Positions 35,110 to 47,436 of a DNA stretch of 64,000 nucleotides are shown here, piece by piece. The stretch is taken from contig CM040743.1 of assembly GCA_022829145.1 (NCBI GenBank), positions 28,323,646 to 28,387,645 on the forward strand. Direction: 5' to 3'. Numbering within the stretch: position 1 is the stretch's first letter; each line of letters starts with the position of its first letter. Under the pieces are notes generated by a model. The model had not been told where the DNA came from. It worked only from the letters and a program-made list of their open reading frames with translations, and made no database searches. The position numbers and the translations under genes were made by a program. The DNA comes from Albula goreensis. Lineage: Eukaryota; Chordata; Actinopteri; Albuliformes; Albulidae.

Positions 35110-35960
35110 TATGCACCTATGGAGTTCCCTGGAACCTTCCATTATCCGAACATCCTATGTATGAGTTCCTTACCTTCTATGAAACTATTCGAGATCTTGT
35201 GTCTTTTCTTTATGACAAGCTGATTACAGCCAAAGAAAGACCTCTTGGGGTGGTTTTGGTGTGGGATAGGGATCTTGATTCTTTGGATGTGAAGCCTAAT
35301 TGGAATACAATTTGGACCAATGTATTTACATCTTCCAAGAACCCTGCACTTCAGGTTGTAAACTTCAAGTTAGCCCACAGATTCTATATCACTACATATT
35401 GGGCATGTCAGAACAAACTCCTGTAAAATTTGTAACATTGGGGCACTTGGTAACTTTATGCATGTTTTGGGAATGTCCTGATATAGCAGATTTCTGGGAA
35501 AAGTTAGCTGAGATTTTATCTCCGCTTCTAAATACTGATATACCTTTATGCCCAGCATTGCTTCTTCTCAGTGACGGCTTAAACATTATCTTAAACTTAC
35601 AGAAGAGATGCCTCCTTATGGCATGTTTGACGGCAGCAAAGAAAACTATTCTTAAAGGCTGACATGAGCCTAAGTGTGACATGAAATCTTTGTGGCAATG
35701 TTATCTTAATATTCTTATACTGGAAAGATGCACTGCCAGGTTGCAAAGGGCCTCAACAGCAACTCTGAATAACTGGTCCAAAGGGGTAGACCTTATTAAA
35801 AATTTGATGGAAATCAATATGGCATGAAATTTATGCTTGCACATGTTTATGTATTTTTGGTTTGGGTGTATGTATCTATATTTCTCCATTCCCTTCTGAA
35901 GTTTATGGCATCCTGTCTCCGTGTTCTTAACGTCCGGCACTTGGATATTTAATCTGTGAG
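35110..35960 (+). pseudogene. L1-like LINE, 3' continuation
   Basis: Resumes the relic interrupted at 20850: CTYGVPWNLPLSEHPMYEFL, FKLAHRFYITTYWACQ and, one frame over, LVTLCMFWECPDIADFWEKL, typical of the C-terminal region of fish L1-type ORF2 (His/Cys-rich end). Stops and frame changes as in the left part. The end of the element is unclear. Confidence 0.7.
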
Positions 35961-36507
35961 GCATTGGCAGCTTTTGGACGTTAAAAACACCCCACTATTA
36001 TTAAAGTCCATGAGCTAATGCCTCTCAAATATTCCATTTTAACATTTTAAACACACACTCTTCTGTGTGATGGCCCCCTGTGGTTGAGCATGTTTGTCAA
36101 AGGATACAACATTTGGGGGGCACCTTAGGGCTTACCAAGAACAAAGAGGGTCATACAATGCCCGATTCTGATTTTGACTGGTAACCCCAAGTGTACATCC
36201 ATATTGGCCATCATAAGTGATTCATCCTAATTTCTGAATAAGTCTACTCCTTGCCATGCACGAAAAGCCTTTGATCACCGGGTTGGAGATGTTTATGAGG
36301 GAGGGGGACCATTTGTCCTTCTCTGGCTGTGTCTGGGTACATGGTGAGGGACCATAAAAGAAGGGTAAATAACCATAAAATACATGTTGCTCTCACAACA
36401 TGTTGATACATTTTTGTACAATGCATTACTTTGATGTTTATCATTTCCTCTCCTGTTACACTTTTATGTGCATGTATATACAGATGTGTTGATAGATCTG
36501 AATGTAT
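35961..36507. other. No gene seen
   Basis: AT-rich sequence without a supported frame. The minus-strand frame from 36618 is partly a translation of the neighbouring microsatellite. Confidence 0.4.
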
Positions 36508-36508
36508 A

Positions 36509-36539
<31 letters not shown>

Positions 36540-36541
36540 CA
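36508..36541. repeat. Poly(A)/CA microsatellite
   Basis: A run of A residues followed by eight or nine CA repeats; possibly the tail of a retroposed element. Confidence 0.85.
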
Positions 36542-37828
36542 ACTCTGCACCAGCTTTGTGGGAGGTTAAAGAGGAAATGGGAAGAATCTGATAAAATACA
36601 CTGTGCCAGGCAATTCACGAAGTGAACAAAAATGAAGGGAGTGTCTATAGTGTACGAAATTGCGAATACGAGTCTGTTTTAACATAATAGAATTTCCGTT
36701 TCTTCTCTTGTGAACAGTGATTCATCATTACCATTACTTTAATAATTTGGAACAATGAAATAACTGTTAAATACTTACAAATGGTTAGAACACATACTTG
36801 TTCCGTTTAGCGACCTACAATGGTATGTAGTGACCGCAAACATTCGACTACGCCACCTTCTGATTAAAAGGGCAGAGAGGACCCCATAACTTCAAAACCA
36901 AGATAAACAATTTTTCCCCCGCGGAGAACAAGGAGGCTCTGAGACAAGAATTGGAAAAATACCAGTAATCTTTATTACAAGAATTTTAAAATCGCAAGTG
37001 TTCGTTAAGAAATTATACTAGTTCCCCCTTTATTGGGATGACCCGGGTCCGTCTCTGCCACCTCAGCTCCGTTCCACCACCAGTTCCTGGAAAAAGTGAG
37101 AAAAGACGCACCACATGCACATGCAACCAGATGCAATTACAAAATCAAACCGCAGCACACGTGAATTTAAGATTCCTGCACCCACCATCGCACGCCACGC
37201 ACCCAAACACCCAGTGGCAAAAAGGAGCCTGCCGCAAGACCGGACCCCGATCCCCCGTACAAATAGCCGGCTAGCAAAGCCAAGTAGCCCACGTCTTTTC
37301 AGAAGGGGGAAGAAAACAGGAGGAAGGCATAAAAACAGTTCGCAACAAACAAATAACTCTGGAAATAGTGGCTGGCACAATTCCTTAAAAGGAAAACATA
37401 CATATTAGTATTACATATAGCCAGCCACACTCCTAACCAACATGCAATTCCACAATCCAATATTGCCATATCATACTTTACAGGTTCGCCGCTCAAGGAT
37501 TACTGCAGACCCGAATCAGATGCACAAGCATCAAGATTACAACGCTGATCAGTGGCCACGCCTTCTACCCAGCTGAGTTCACCCACAGGAAATAGCAACG
37601 CAAGTATCCAACCCAACAATAAAAACGTTCATAAAACCGGAAAATACTTAATACCGTCAAGGCGCTGAACCAGTTTCTGCTCGTCTACCCCAACCACAGT
37701 TAGCCTAAAAAGTAACAATTAAAACCATAAGATAAAAGCTCTATTCATTCGGCAAACTACCATACAACAATATTCAACTATACCTTTATCGCAGAGCGAG
37801 ATAAATCACCGTGTCCTTTTCTCCTGAT
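36542..37828. other. No recognised gene; GC-richer middle part
   Basis: Contains a moderately CpG-rich part (37040-37330) and, on the minus strand, an AATAAAGATTACTGG phrase near 36970 that could be a polyadenylation signal of an LTR in reverse. No terminal repeats or diagnostic coding motif were found, so no element is called. Confidence 0.35.
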
Positions 37829-38190
37829 AATAGGATACAAAATTTCTTCGACTGGACTCAACAGGCAATCCGTGATACTTCCCCCAATGGACAGATCACC
37901 TGCCTTTTCCCAGGTAGCAACTCTTATAGTCGTCCCACTCTCATTAACTTAATTGATAACATGCTGCTAGGAATTGAGCCTAATTGCAACCCTTTGTTCC
38001 CTACATTATAGAATATGGAATTTCTTCGATTGGACTCAACTGGCAATCTGTTATGCTTCCCACATTGGACAGATCATCTGCCTTTACCCAGATAGCAACT
38101 CTTATAATCGTCCCACTCTAATTAACTTAAATAACATGCTGCAAGGAAATGAGCCCAATGCAAACCTTTATTCCCCACAGGTAGTTCGCT
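37829..38190 (+). repeat. Two-copy tandem repeat, 178-bp period
   Basis: AATTTCTTCG occurs at 37841 and 38019, and the following about 165 bases align with about 15% differences. Each copy has an open frame for nearly the same peptide (FFDWTQQAIRDTSPNGQ and FFDWTQLAICYASHIGQ, both followed by SNSY-RPTLINL). Because 178 is not a multiple of three, the two peptides are in different frames. Each copy follows a pyrimidine-rich tract ending in TAG, like a 3' splice site. Confidence 0.75.
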
Positions 38191-38454
38191 GAAACTGAAA
38201 ATTACTTTTGAAGTAAGTATGAAAAATTTTATTAAATATCGAGGCAAGTTGGTCCTCCAAGAACAGACAAGGGAGAAAACGTCATCAACTCAGCATTACA
38301 TTGTACGATCAAACCAAGCGATTGCATATCATATGGGTCTGTGTTCTGATACAGTTATGCAGCTTAAGATCACATTAGCTTTGATGTCAATTTGCAATAC
38401 TAAACAATTTTGAGTAAAAAAGTAAAAATGACTTATAGTCGATCAGAATAACCA

Positions 38455-38602
38455 AGGGCCAATCCCCCTGGGAGCAATGTGAGGTTAAGGGCCTTGCTCA
38501 AGGGCCCAAAAGCAATGGTGTTCTGTGACTGGACTAGGACTTGAACCACCAACCTCAGGTGGTTGGTACCAGTCATGTACCTTAGCCACTAGACTACAGG
38601 TT
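38455..38602 (-). repeat. tRNA-derived SINE relic
   Basis: Minus strand: A-box-like TAGTGGCTAAGG, then a good B box GGTTCAAGTCC 45 or so bases on. The downstream part (CCTTGAGCAAGGCCCTTAAC) is widespread in fish SINE bodies, to my knowledge. No poly(A) tail was delimited. Confidence 0.65.
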
Positions 38603-39075
38603 TATTTTTGTGTTGTTAGAATCATTGACTATGAGAAGAGTGGCAGCAGCTCTCAAACATATCTCTTAAACAATTTCTCAGGTGCAAGAGACAGAAGTCA
38701 GTGGGAAGAACTGGTGAAAGATTTATTTCTTGAGGTGGAGGAGGATAAGATGCACCTTGTGCTGTCAGACTCAGAAGATGAGGACTGCAGTGATGAAGAA
38801 ACCATTCCCAACTTGGATAAAAGTACTGTAGGTGAAAGAGGTCATAAAGCTGATTTTGAAGAACCGATAAAAGTTGCATGAAGTTGCAACTTTCGCTGTT
38901 GTCACTTATGAGGCCAAAGATACAATGCAGTTAGTTGACTTTACTGACTCTGACTGTGACCAAAAACAGACAGAAATTCTCAATTTCACCTGCGGTTGCC
39001 GTTGCAGTCGAAGGCAAAAAGAAAACTCAAAGCTTGGCCAGGAATCCTGTACAAACAAACTGCCTCATGAATGAA
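38603..39075 (+). other. Unidentified acidic and cysteine-containing frames
   Basis: Frame to 38881 includes DRSQWEELVKDLFLEVEED and SDSEDEDCSDEETIPN, an acidic stretch. The next frame (38874-39074) has NFTCGCRCSRRQKENSK. An acidic N-terminal region like this occurs in piggyBac-type transposases, but no catalytic motif is visible. Could also be exon debris of a host gene. Confidence 0.25.
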
Positions 39076-39164
39076 TTTATGAGTTACACTACATGATAAA
39101 TGCGTTGTTACAGCCAGAAAAAGACACTGCCCATCTGCACTTTTTGTTGTACCTTTTTGTATTT

Positions 39165-39786
39165 TGTTATGACCCTGAGTCATAAAAGTATATAATTTTC
39201 GGTTCTGTGTTTTCCCTCCCTGCCTGATGGTGGTACTGTTCACCCCGTTTGTCTGATGTTCTTGCGTTGTAGGTGGTGGATGGGGATTGGCCTGAAGACA
39301 AATTGTGCCACGTTTAAAAGGCTGCTGGTCGGATGCCAGCGCACTTCGTTTTTTTTTCCCCCAGCTCCCTACTTGACCATGCTGTATGACCACAGAATTT
39401 GCAGGATGAATGCCAATGTATTGTCTTGATTGTATATATGAAAACCCAGTGCAAAGAGCAGTCCTGGTAGCTGTAGGGGTGAGCAGCCTTTTCTTTTGTT
39501 GCGGTTATTTTCTTTTTCTCTTGTTTAACGTTAGGGAGGTAGGTTAGCTGTCTGTATTTTATTTTCATTTTTCTTTTTGGTGAGAAGTTAGGTAATAAAA
39601 TTTAGATTTGTTTGTTTATTGTTTTGGCAGTGCTCTCCCGAAGCTTATGATACCTCCATTTCAAAAAATAAATAGTTGGTTGTGAACTGCATATACTGTG
39701 GCCTTGTTCATCCTTGGGATTGGGGAAAAAGGGGAAGTCATTTTTTTTTATGCTATGCTGAGGTCTCCCCTAGGCCGGGCATAACA
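39165..39786 (+). repeat. Solo LTR with 4-bp target-site duplication
   Basis: 622 bp, starting TGTTATG and ending CATAACA (perfect 7-bp inverted termini) and flanked by ATTT on both sides (39161-39164, 39787-39790). Inside are TATA-like GTTTAAAAGG and AATAAAAT near 39594. No internal coding region is attached, so it is the product of LTR-LTR recombination. The four-base duplication fits Ty3/gypsy or retrovirus-like elements. Confidence 0.85.
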
Positions 39787-40130
39787 ATTTTATTACAAAC
39801 TACTGCATTGTACGTATTGTTAATGTACTGAAGTCACAGAATGATAAAGAGATATGCAAAGATATGCAGAGAATGACAAGAATAAAAAGAAGTATCACAA
39901 TTCACCACTAAATTAATGCTTTAACTTGAATATTTTTTCATATTTTATATAAATGTATGAATTATTTCTGTTTTCAACAATGCAAATTCAAAATTAAACT
40001 TACCGAGTAAAGCACTACCCTAATCTAAACATTAAAAGCACCAATTCCTTTTTTTAAAGTGTATTTTGTGCCGAGAATGTATGCAAAAATGAAAAGGGCT
40101 GTTTTCTCAGAACTGCAGTTTGCGAAACTA
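39787..40130. other. No gene seen
   Basis: AT-rich spacer between the solo LTR and a Tc1 copy; nothing recognised. Confidence 0.5.
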
Positions 40131-41701
40131 CACTGCTCAAAAAAATAAAGGGAACACTACAATAACACATCCTAGATCTGAATGAATGAAATATTATTAA
40201 ATACTTTGTTCTTTACATAGTTGAATGTGCTGACAACAAAATCACACAAAAATTATCAATGGAAATCAAATTTATTAACCCATGGAGGTCTGGATTTTGG
40301 AGTCAAAATTAAAGTGGAAAAACATACTACAGGCTGATCCAACTTTGATGTAATGTCCTTAAAACAAGTAAAAATGAGGCTCAGTCATATGTGTGGCCTC
40401 CATGTGCCTGTATGACCTCCCTACAACGCCTGGGCATGCTCCTGATGAGGTGGCGGATGGTCTCCTGAGGGATCTCCTCCCAGACCTGGACTAAAGCATT
40501 CACCAACTCCTGGACAGTCTGTGGTGCAACGTGGTGTTGGTGGATGGAGCGAGACATGATGTCCCAGATGTGCTCAATTGGATTCAGGTCTGGGGAACAG
40601 GCGGGCCAGTCCATAGCATCAATGCCTTCGTCTTGCAGGAACTGCTGACACACTCCAGCCACATGAGGTCTAGCATTGCCTTGCATTAGGAGGAACCCAG
40701 GGCCAACTGCACCAGCATATGGTCTCACAAGGGGTCTGAGGATCTCATCTGGGTACCTAATGGCAGTCAGGCTACCTCTGGCTAGCACATGGAGGGCAGT
40801 GCGGCCCCCCAAAGAAATGCCACCCCACACCATTACTGACCCACTGCCAAACCGGTCATGCTGGAGGATTTTGCAGGCAGTAGAATGTTCTCCACAGCGT
40901 CTCCAGACTCAGACGTCTGTCACATATACTCAGTGAGAACCTCCTTTCACCTGTGAAGAACACAGGGCACCAGTGGCGAATTTGCCAATCTTGGTGTTCT
41001 CTGGCAAATGCCAAACGTCCTGCACGGTGTTGAGCTGTAAGCACAAACCCCACCTGTGGACGTTGGACCCTCGTACCACCCTCATGGAGTCTGTTTCTGA
41101 CCGTTTGAGCAGACACATGCACATCTGTGGCCTGCTGGAGGTCATTTTGCAGGGCTCTGGCAGTGCTCCTCCTGTTCCTCCTTGCACAAAGGCAGAGGTA
41201 GCGGTCCTGCTGCTGGGTTGTTGCCCTCCTATGGCCTCCTCCACGTCTCCTGATGTACTGGCCTGCCTCCTGGTAGCGCCTCCATGCTCTGGACACTACG
41301 CTGACAGACACAGCAAACCTTCTTGCCACAGCTTGCATTGATGTGCCATGCTGGATGAGCTGCACTACCTGAGCCACTTGTGTGGGTTGCAGACTCTGTC
41401 TCATGCTACCACTTCAGTGAAAGTGCCGCCAGCATTCAAAAGTGACCAAAACATCAGCTAGAAAGCATAGGAACTGAGAAGTGGTCTGTGGTCACCACCT
41501 GCAGAACCACTCCTTTATTGGGGGTGTCTTGCTAATTGCCTATAATTTCCAACTGTTGTCTATTCCATTTGCACAACAGCATATGAAACTGATTGTCAAT
41601 TAGTGTTGCTTCCTAAGTGAACAGCTTGATTTCACAGAAGTGTGATTGACTTGGAGTTACATTGTGTTGTTTAAGTGTTCCCTTTATTTTTTTGAGCAGT
41701 G
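40131..41701 (-). mobile_element. Tc1 element, copy A, full length
   Basis: 1571 bp between CACTGCTCAAAAAAATAAAG and its inverse, flanked by TA on both sides (40129-40130, 41702-41703). The inverted termini are the well-known CACTGCTCAAAAAAATAAAG type found in several fish Tc1 families. Confidence 0.95.
40381..41404 (-). pseudogene. Tc1 transposase, copy A, catalytically dead
   Basis: The first frame (40856-41404) has the DNA-binding part: [30 protein letters not shown] and [12 protein letters not shown]. The second frame (40381-40833) is the catalytic part. The first catalytic Asp is Gly (FFTGERR), the second is Gly (LMQGNARPHVA), and the Glu is kept (SPDLNPIEHIWD). A frame change near 40850 separates the halves. 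Confidence 0.92.
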
Positions 41702-41703
41702 TA

Positions 41704-43344
41704 TAATGTTCTATTTAACATTATGGCCAAAGTATTTTGTCAGTCTTGGTAAGTAATACCTCATTTTGTAGCTCTGAATCTGTACTTTAATATCATGTGA
41801 TTAAATAAAAATGTGAATATTGTGAATGTGCCCCTGAATTATACATTCGGTCATGTGTTTTGTCGCCATCTATTGACCAGAATGTATCAAAATCTTTTAA
41901 TGACTCGCATGTTACTATTGAAGTTAGCTATGCTCATGGCCCAGGCAGAAATTACCTCAGCACAAACAAGAACGTACAGTAAACTGTGATTTCAGTGACA
42001 CGTTTGGTTACAAATGTTTGTCGCACACCCATGTTAACATTAACATGTTAACGCTGTGGTCTGCTCTCAGACTAGAAGCAATTCATGTTTCTTTTGGGTT
42101 TTTCCCAGTTTTGTTGCTCTGAAGCAGTGAAATAAAAGAGGAAATGTTTGTAACATCATGTTTACATTTATTTTCCCTTAGCTTCAAAACTGATGGAGTT
42201 CATAAAGAACAACAAAAATGTTCTTTTTTGCATAACAAAAAAATGCAAAAAAAAAAAAAAAATTCAATGTGACATCAAGTTTAAAGGTCATTGCAGAAGT
42301 AAAGATATTTGAATTTCTCATGGTAATGAATACAGTTATCATGTTATCTCTGCGGTGGCAATATGCTTCACTTGCCAGTATGCAGTGTGACTGCAGATAT
42401 CTGCTTGTTGTCCCTGATTTAAAAGGTTAATAACTGCCTGGGAAATGGAAGCCACAAAGTAAGAAAAGAAAGTAAAATTGTATGGTATGGCTACGTGCAT
42501 TTTGATGAAAATGACTTCCTCCACTCAGGCAAACTATATCAATGCAAACACAGTCATGAGAAATGAACCATGTAGTCATTCACACACACTCACCTTCACA
42601 CAGATATACCACCAACACCTACTGTGCCTTGTGCAGTCTACATCCATAAATGAACTGCTGATACCTGTCTTTATCCCGTCCTCATAATCCTACTTGTCCA
42701 TATCCTAAAGTGTGCAGGGGGCCTTCTGAATATTTTCTGATGTTACAACTGTCTTTTTCCTTTTAAGGTAAAACTGTTATTTCTTAAACTGGATACCGCT
42801 TTCCTGCATTATTATGAGGCTAGAAGATTAAAACACTGATCAAATACGAATTGACTGAAGAGTCCTTATTTTGCAGTCAATTCATAGCAACATCATAATT
42901 CCAAGAACAGGGCATTCAGTCCTACTACACTCAGCAGTTTTCTGTGTTGTCTGACTACACTTTGATAAACAATTTCTCTCAAGTCTTTATCAGAATGACC
43001 ACAATCTATTTTAAATCCTCCTGTCTCCTTCTCACATGCAGAAATTTACATATAGCTACATTGAAGGTTGTTTACCAGATTTCTACCCAGTTACGGATTC
43101 TGTTGAGATGGTCCTCCATTACCTCCGTTGAGGTCTCTTCGTGAACCTAAGGATGGTCCGCTTTCTCATAATATTGGTATTAGACTACCATGTTACTACT
43201 TTGTTTCCAGTCATCTGGTGTTCCTCCAGTTTAAAACATGACTAAAAATAACTACTGTAAGAGGTTTAAAAACAATTTTGCCCTTTGCTTTATTTGTCTT
43301 AGGTTTTTGTTTAGTTTTCTAGTACATCTCTTTTTCTATATATA
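41704..43344. other. No gene seen between the two Tc1 copies
   Basis: AT-rich; a run of 17 or so A residues near 42245. Short frames here have no motif or coding character. Nothing recognised. Confidence 0.5.
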
Positions 43345-44920
43345 CACTGCTCAAAAAAATAAAGGGAACACTGAAATAACACATCCTAGATCTGAATGAA
43401 TGAAATATTGTTTTTAAATACTTTGTTCTTTACATAGTTGAATGTGCTGACAACAAAATCACACAAAAATTATCAATGTAAATCTAATTTATTAACCCAT
43501 GGAGGTCTGGATTTGGAGTCACACTCAAAATTAAAGTGGAAAAACACACTACAGGCTGATCCAACTTTGATGTAATGCCCTTAAAACAAGTAAAAATGAG
43601 GCTCAGTAGTATGTGTGGCCTCCACGTGCCTGTATGACCTCCCTACAATGCCTGGGCATGCTCCTGATGAGGTGGTGGATGGTCTCCTGAGGGATCTCCT
43701 CCCAGACCTGGACAAAGCATCCACCAACTCCTGGACAGTCTGTGGTGCAACGTGGCGTTGGTGGATGGAACGAGACATGATGTCCCAGATGTGCTCAATT
43801 GGATTCAGGTCTGGGGAACGGGTGGGCCAGTCCATAGCCTCAATGCCTTCGTCTTGCAGGAACTGCTGACACACTGCAGCCACATAAGGTCTAGCATTTT
43901 CTTGCATTAGGAGGAACCCAGGGCCAACCGCACCAGCATATGGTCTCACAAGGGGTCTGAGGATCTCATCTGGGTACCTAATGGCAGTCAGGCTACCTCT
44001 GGCGAGCACATGGAGGGCAGTGCAGCCCCCCAAAGAAATGCCATCCCACACCATTACTGACCCACTGCCAAACCGGTCATGCTGGAGGATGTTGCAGGCA
44101 GCAGAACGTTCTCCACGGCGTCTCCAGACTCTGTCACGTCTGTCACATGTGCTCAGTGTGAGCCTGCTTTCATCCGTGAAGAGCACAGGGCGCCAGTGGC
44201 GAATTTGCCAATATTAGTGTTCTCTGGCAAATGCCAAACATCCTGCACGGTGTTGGGCTGTAAGCATAACCCCCACCTGTGGATTTCGGGCCCTCATACC
44301 ACCCTCATGGAGTCTGTTTCTGACTGTTTGAGCAGACACATGCACATTTCTGGCCTGCTGGGGGTCATTTTGCAGGGCTCTGGCAGTGTTCCTCCTGTTC
44401 CTCCTTGCACAAAGACGGAGGTAGCGGTCCTGCTGCTGGGTTGTTGCCCTCCTACGGCCTCCTCCACGTCTCCTGATGTACTGGCCTGTCTCCTGGTAGC
44501 ACCTCCATGCTCTGGACACTACGCTGACAGACACAGCAATCCTTCTTGCCACAGCTCGTATTGATGTGCCATCCTGAATGAGCTGCACTACCTGGGCCAC
44601 TTGTGTGGGTTGTAGACTTCGTCTCATGCTACCACTAGAGTGAAAGCACTGCTAACATTAAAAAGTGACCACAACATCAGCCAGAAAGCATAAGAACTGA
44701 GAAGTGGCCTGTGGTCACCACCTTCAGAACCACTCCTTTATTGGGGGTGTCTTGCTAATTGCCTATAATTTCCAACTGTTGTCTATTCCATTTGCACTAC
44801 AGCATGTGAAATTGATTGTCAATCAGTGTTGCTTCCTAAGTGGACAGTTTGATGTTACAGAAGTGTGATTGACTTGGAGTTACATTGTGTTGTTTAAGTG
44901 TTCCCTTTATTTTTTTGAGC

Positions 44921-44924
<4 letters not shown>
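43345..44924 (-). mobile_element. Tc1 element, copy B, full length
   Basis: 1580 bp with the same inverted termini and orientation as copy A. TA precedes it (43343-43344), but on the right the expected TA is replaced by a TG/TA microsatellite that begins at the element edge. Confidence 0.93.
43581..44627 (-). pseudogene. Tc1 transposase, copy B
   Basis: Frame 44214-44627 is the DNA-binding half ([36 protein letters not shown]). Frame 43581-44186 is the catalytic half: the first Asp is intact (VLFTDESRLTLSTCD), the second Asp is Glu (LMQENARPYVA), and the Glu is kept (LNPIEHIWDIM). A stop/frame change near 44200 splits the gene, and a further shift after EL(VDAL) alters the C-terminus. Confidence 0.92.

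Positions 44925-44999
<75 letters not shown>
44925..44999. repeat. TG/TA microsatellite
   Basis: Short TG run followed by about 32 TA repeats, starting at the edge of Tc1 copy B. Confidence 0.97.
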
Positions 45000-47436
45000 T
45001 GAATATACAAAATGTAAAAATTCAAAATTTATTTTTACTTGAACATCGGAAAAATGATATAAAACAACATTACACTTCCATAAGGTATTACTATAAAAAA
45101 ATAATCAACTTCACAACAAGCATGGTGTCAGTTTTGATAGGAACATGTCAAAACTAAAAGCAGACACTTCATTGTAATCAGTGAGTAAGGGTAATCCTTT
45201 ATTTGTGTTTCAGACAACATTTACCCAAATATTTTGACCATCCCTTTGGGCTGGAACAATACATATTACCTGTTGGCCCAGTGGTATGCTCATGGATGAG
45301 TAGTTCATAAAAGTCACAAGAAGAGGTGTTTATAATCCATTTCAAGAGGAAAAAAGGATGACTACATTACCCGCAATCCAGTTCAGTAGCATACTGATGA
45401 GACAATGGGCCACAGCTGTCCCTGAAAGTTGTTGTATGCTTACACAAGTACATAGAAAAATAGTACTGTCAAAAGTTTATAAGCTTATACAAACAATTCC
45501 CAGGTACAAAAAATATTCATTTTCCTAGAATCATGGGTTATGCAGCAACTGCTCAACACAGCTGGTACAAGAGAGGCTGCTTAGGATGGGTTGTCGTAAT
45601 ACTTCCTGCAAAAAATGTCTTTTTTTCTCCAAACACACAAGGACGAGACACAAGCCCCAAGCCCCATGCGGTAAGCTGGCTCATGGGAAGCATAGTTTTT
45701 AATTGGTCTTGGAAATACAAGGGAAATTATGGGGTGGGGTGGGTAAAAGAAAAGCATATTCCTTCTGTAAGTCACAGGAAAATTGCTGATAACAAAAAGT
45801 GAAAGAGAAATAACAACAATAATAATACTAGCAATTATAACTAATAATAGTAATAATAAAAAAGACACTTAATCCTTATGACTATATTAACAGACTTCCT
45901 AAACCCAACCAAGCTCAAAACTGGTTTTATTACAACCTTTTGCCGAAAGTGAGTTGGTGGTGTGCTGACCATTAATGGGGTTCCAGGAATAACAGCAAGA
46001 ACAGAACTATTATGAAATGTAATATCATTCTGATTTATTTTAAATACTACATTGCTCTTAAAGGTACTCTTGCACTTGTTCTCTCATTTTCTGATATTTA
46101 TGTATTGCATATACTCACATATACATAAATATGAGAATATTAGAAGTAGAGTATATAACAGAAAATATGCTAGTGCAGTAATTGTAGGTGATAATATTGA
46201 ATAATTTCATTCACCAAGGAGAAAAGGCCTACATCTAGAAGAGGTATACATATGCACTGTTGTGTAACATTATCTAAGATGATTGCTTTTACAAAACCTA
46301 CAACAATGTAGGAAATTATTCTCTCAGACTTGGCCGTAATGTGCGTATTTTAAGTGATCAGACTGAACCACTGGTGCAGTGTACCACTAAAGTGCACAGT
46401 AAGTCATAGCAAAATTGACTTCTAAACCAGTTTTGCTCAGATTACACATCATGTAGTGAAACAGAAAAAATACTGGATGATCAAAATGCTATGGCTTATT
46501 TGCCTCCAAAACATCTTCATTTGTGCATTGTGGTCATCTTCCATTGACAGTGCAATTCATGTTTGGATTTGCACCAATGACCAATGTCATTCAGGAACAG
46601 TGTCTAGTGTATGAATATGTGAATGTGTCAATCACCAGTTTAAATATATACCTGGAAATTTCTCTGCATTTACTCATGCAGATAACTCTGTATGTGTAGA
46701 CTGTTCCTCTGTTTCTCTGTCTCTCTCTCCTCATCAACAGACACACACGCATGCACACAGATTTTCAATTCAATAAAGGAATCAAAGAGAAGATAACAAA
46801 TTAAGAGCTTGAATGAACCCACAAGAAAACTATACACTTTTCATTGTGTTTTTTCTCTGAAATCGTATCAAGAAAATCAACTATTTACCCATCCTACATA
46901 ATTCCAATACAAAATTCCCCTGCTGAAATTACACCTCCCATGCCCTGATCCCACCTTTTTCTCTCCTCTTGAAGCGCTAATTGTTTTAATAAATCAATTT
47001 ACAGTAATTCTGTTTGGAAAACCTCCATTATTGTTCTATCCTCAGTATCACCCATTCTTCCCCAGCCCATATATAAAATATACAAAAGATTATTTCCAAA
47101 ATTTCCTCTCATCTCTCTCTGCAAATATAAAAATATACAGTTTGCCTGTGTCAACATCTTCAATCTGTCTCTTGCCACTCACTCATCCCTCTTCCTGTAT
47201 CACTCTGTCCTCTATCATAATCCAGCCTTTTATCCCCCCATCCCAGTTCAAAAATATACAATGTTTGTCATTTAAAAAAATTACAGCTCTGTTCTCTCAT
47301 CAATGCTCTTCTTCCTCCTCTTCCAAATTTACTTTTTTGCCCATCTGTGTTTTATTGTCCTCCTTTGCCATTCTATTTTTCTCACCTTGCACAAAACTCT
47401 TTTCTCTCCAGATCTGTCATCTTGTCTCCCTTCTTC
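45000..47436 (-). other. 3' flank and probable 3' UTR of the dbp-like gene
   Basis: Follows the stop codon on the minus strand. Several AATAAA/AATAAAA candidates exist on the minus strand (for example near 47350), so the poly(A) site cannot be fixed. No other coding feature was supported. Confidence 0.45.

Noticed and set aside
36420-37800. Possible reverse-orientation LTR
   Set aside because: An AATAAA-like signal is present, but no terminal inverted bases, duplication or primer site could be found.
44885-45157. Plus-strand frame with a long Tyr-Ile run
   Set aside because: Translation of the TA microsatellite.
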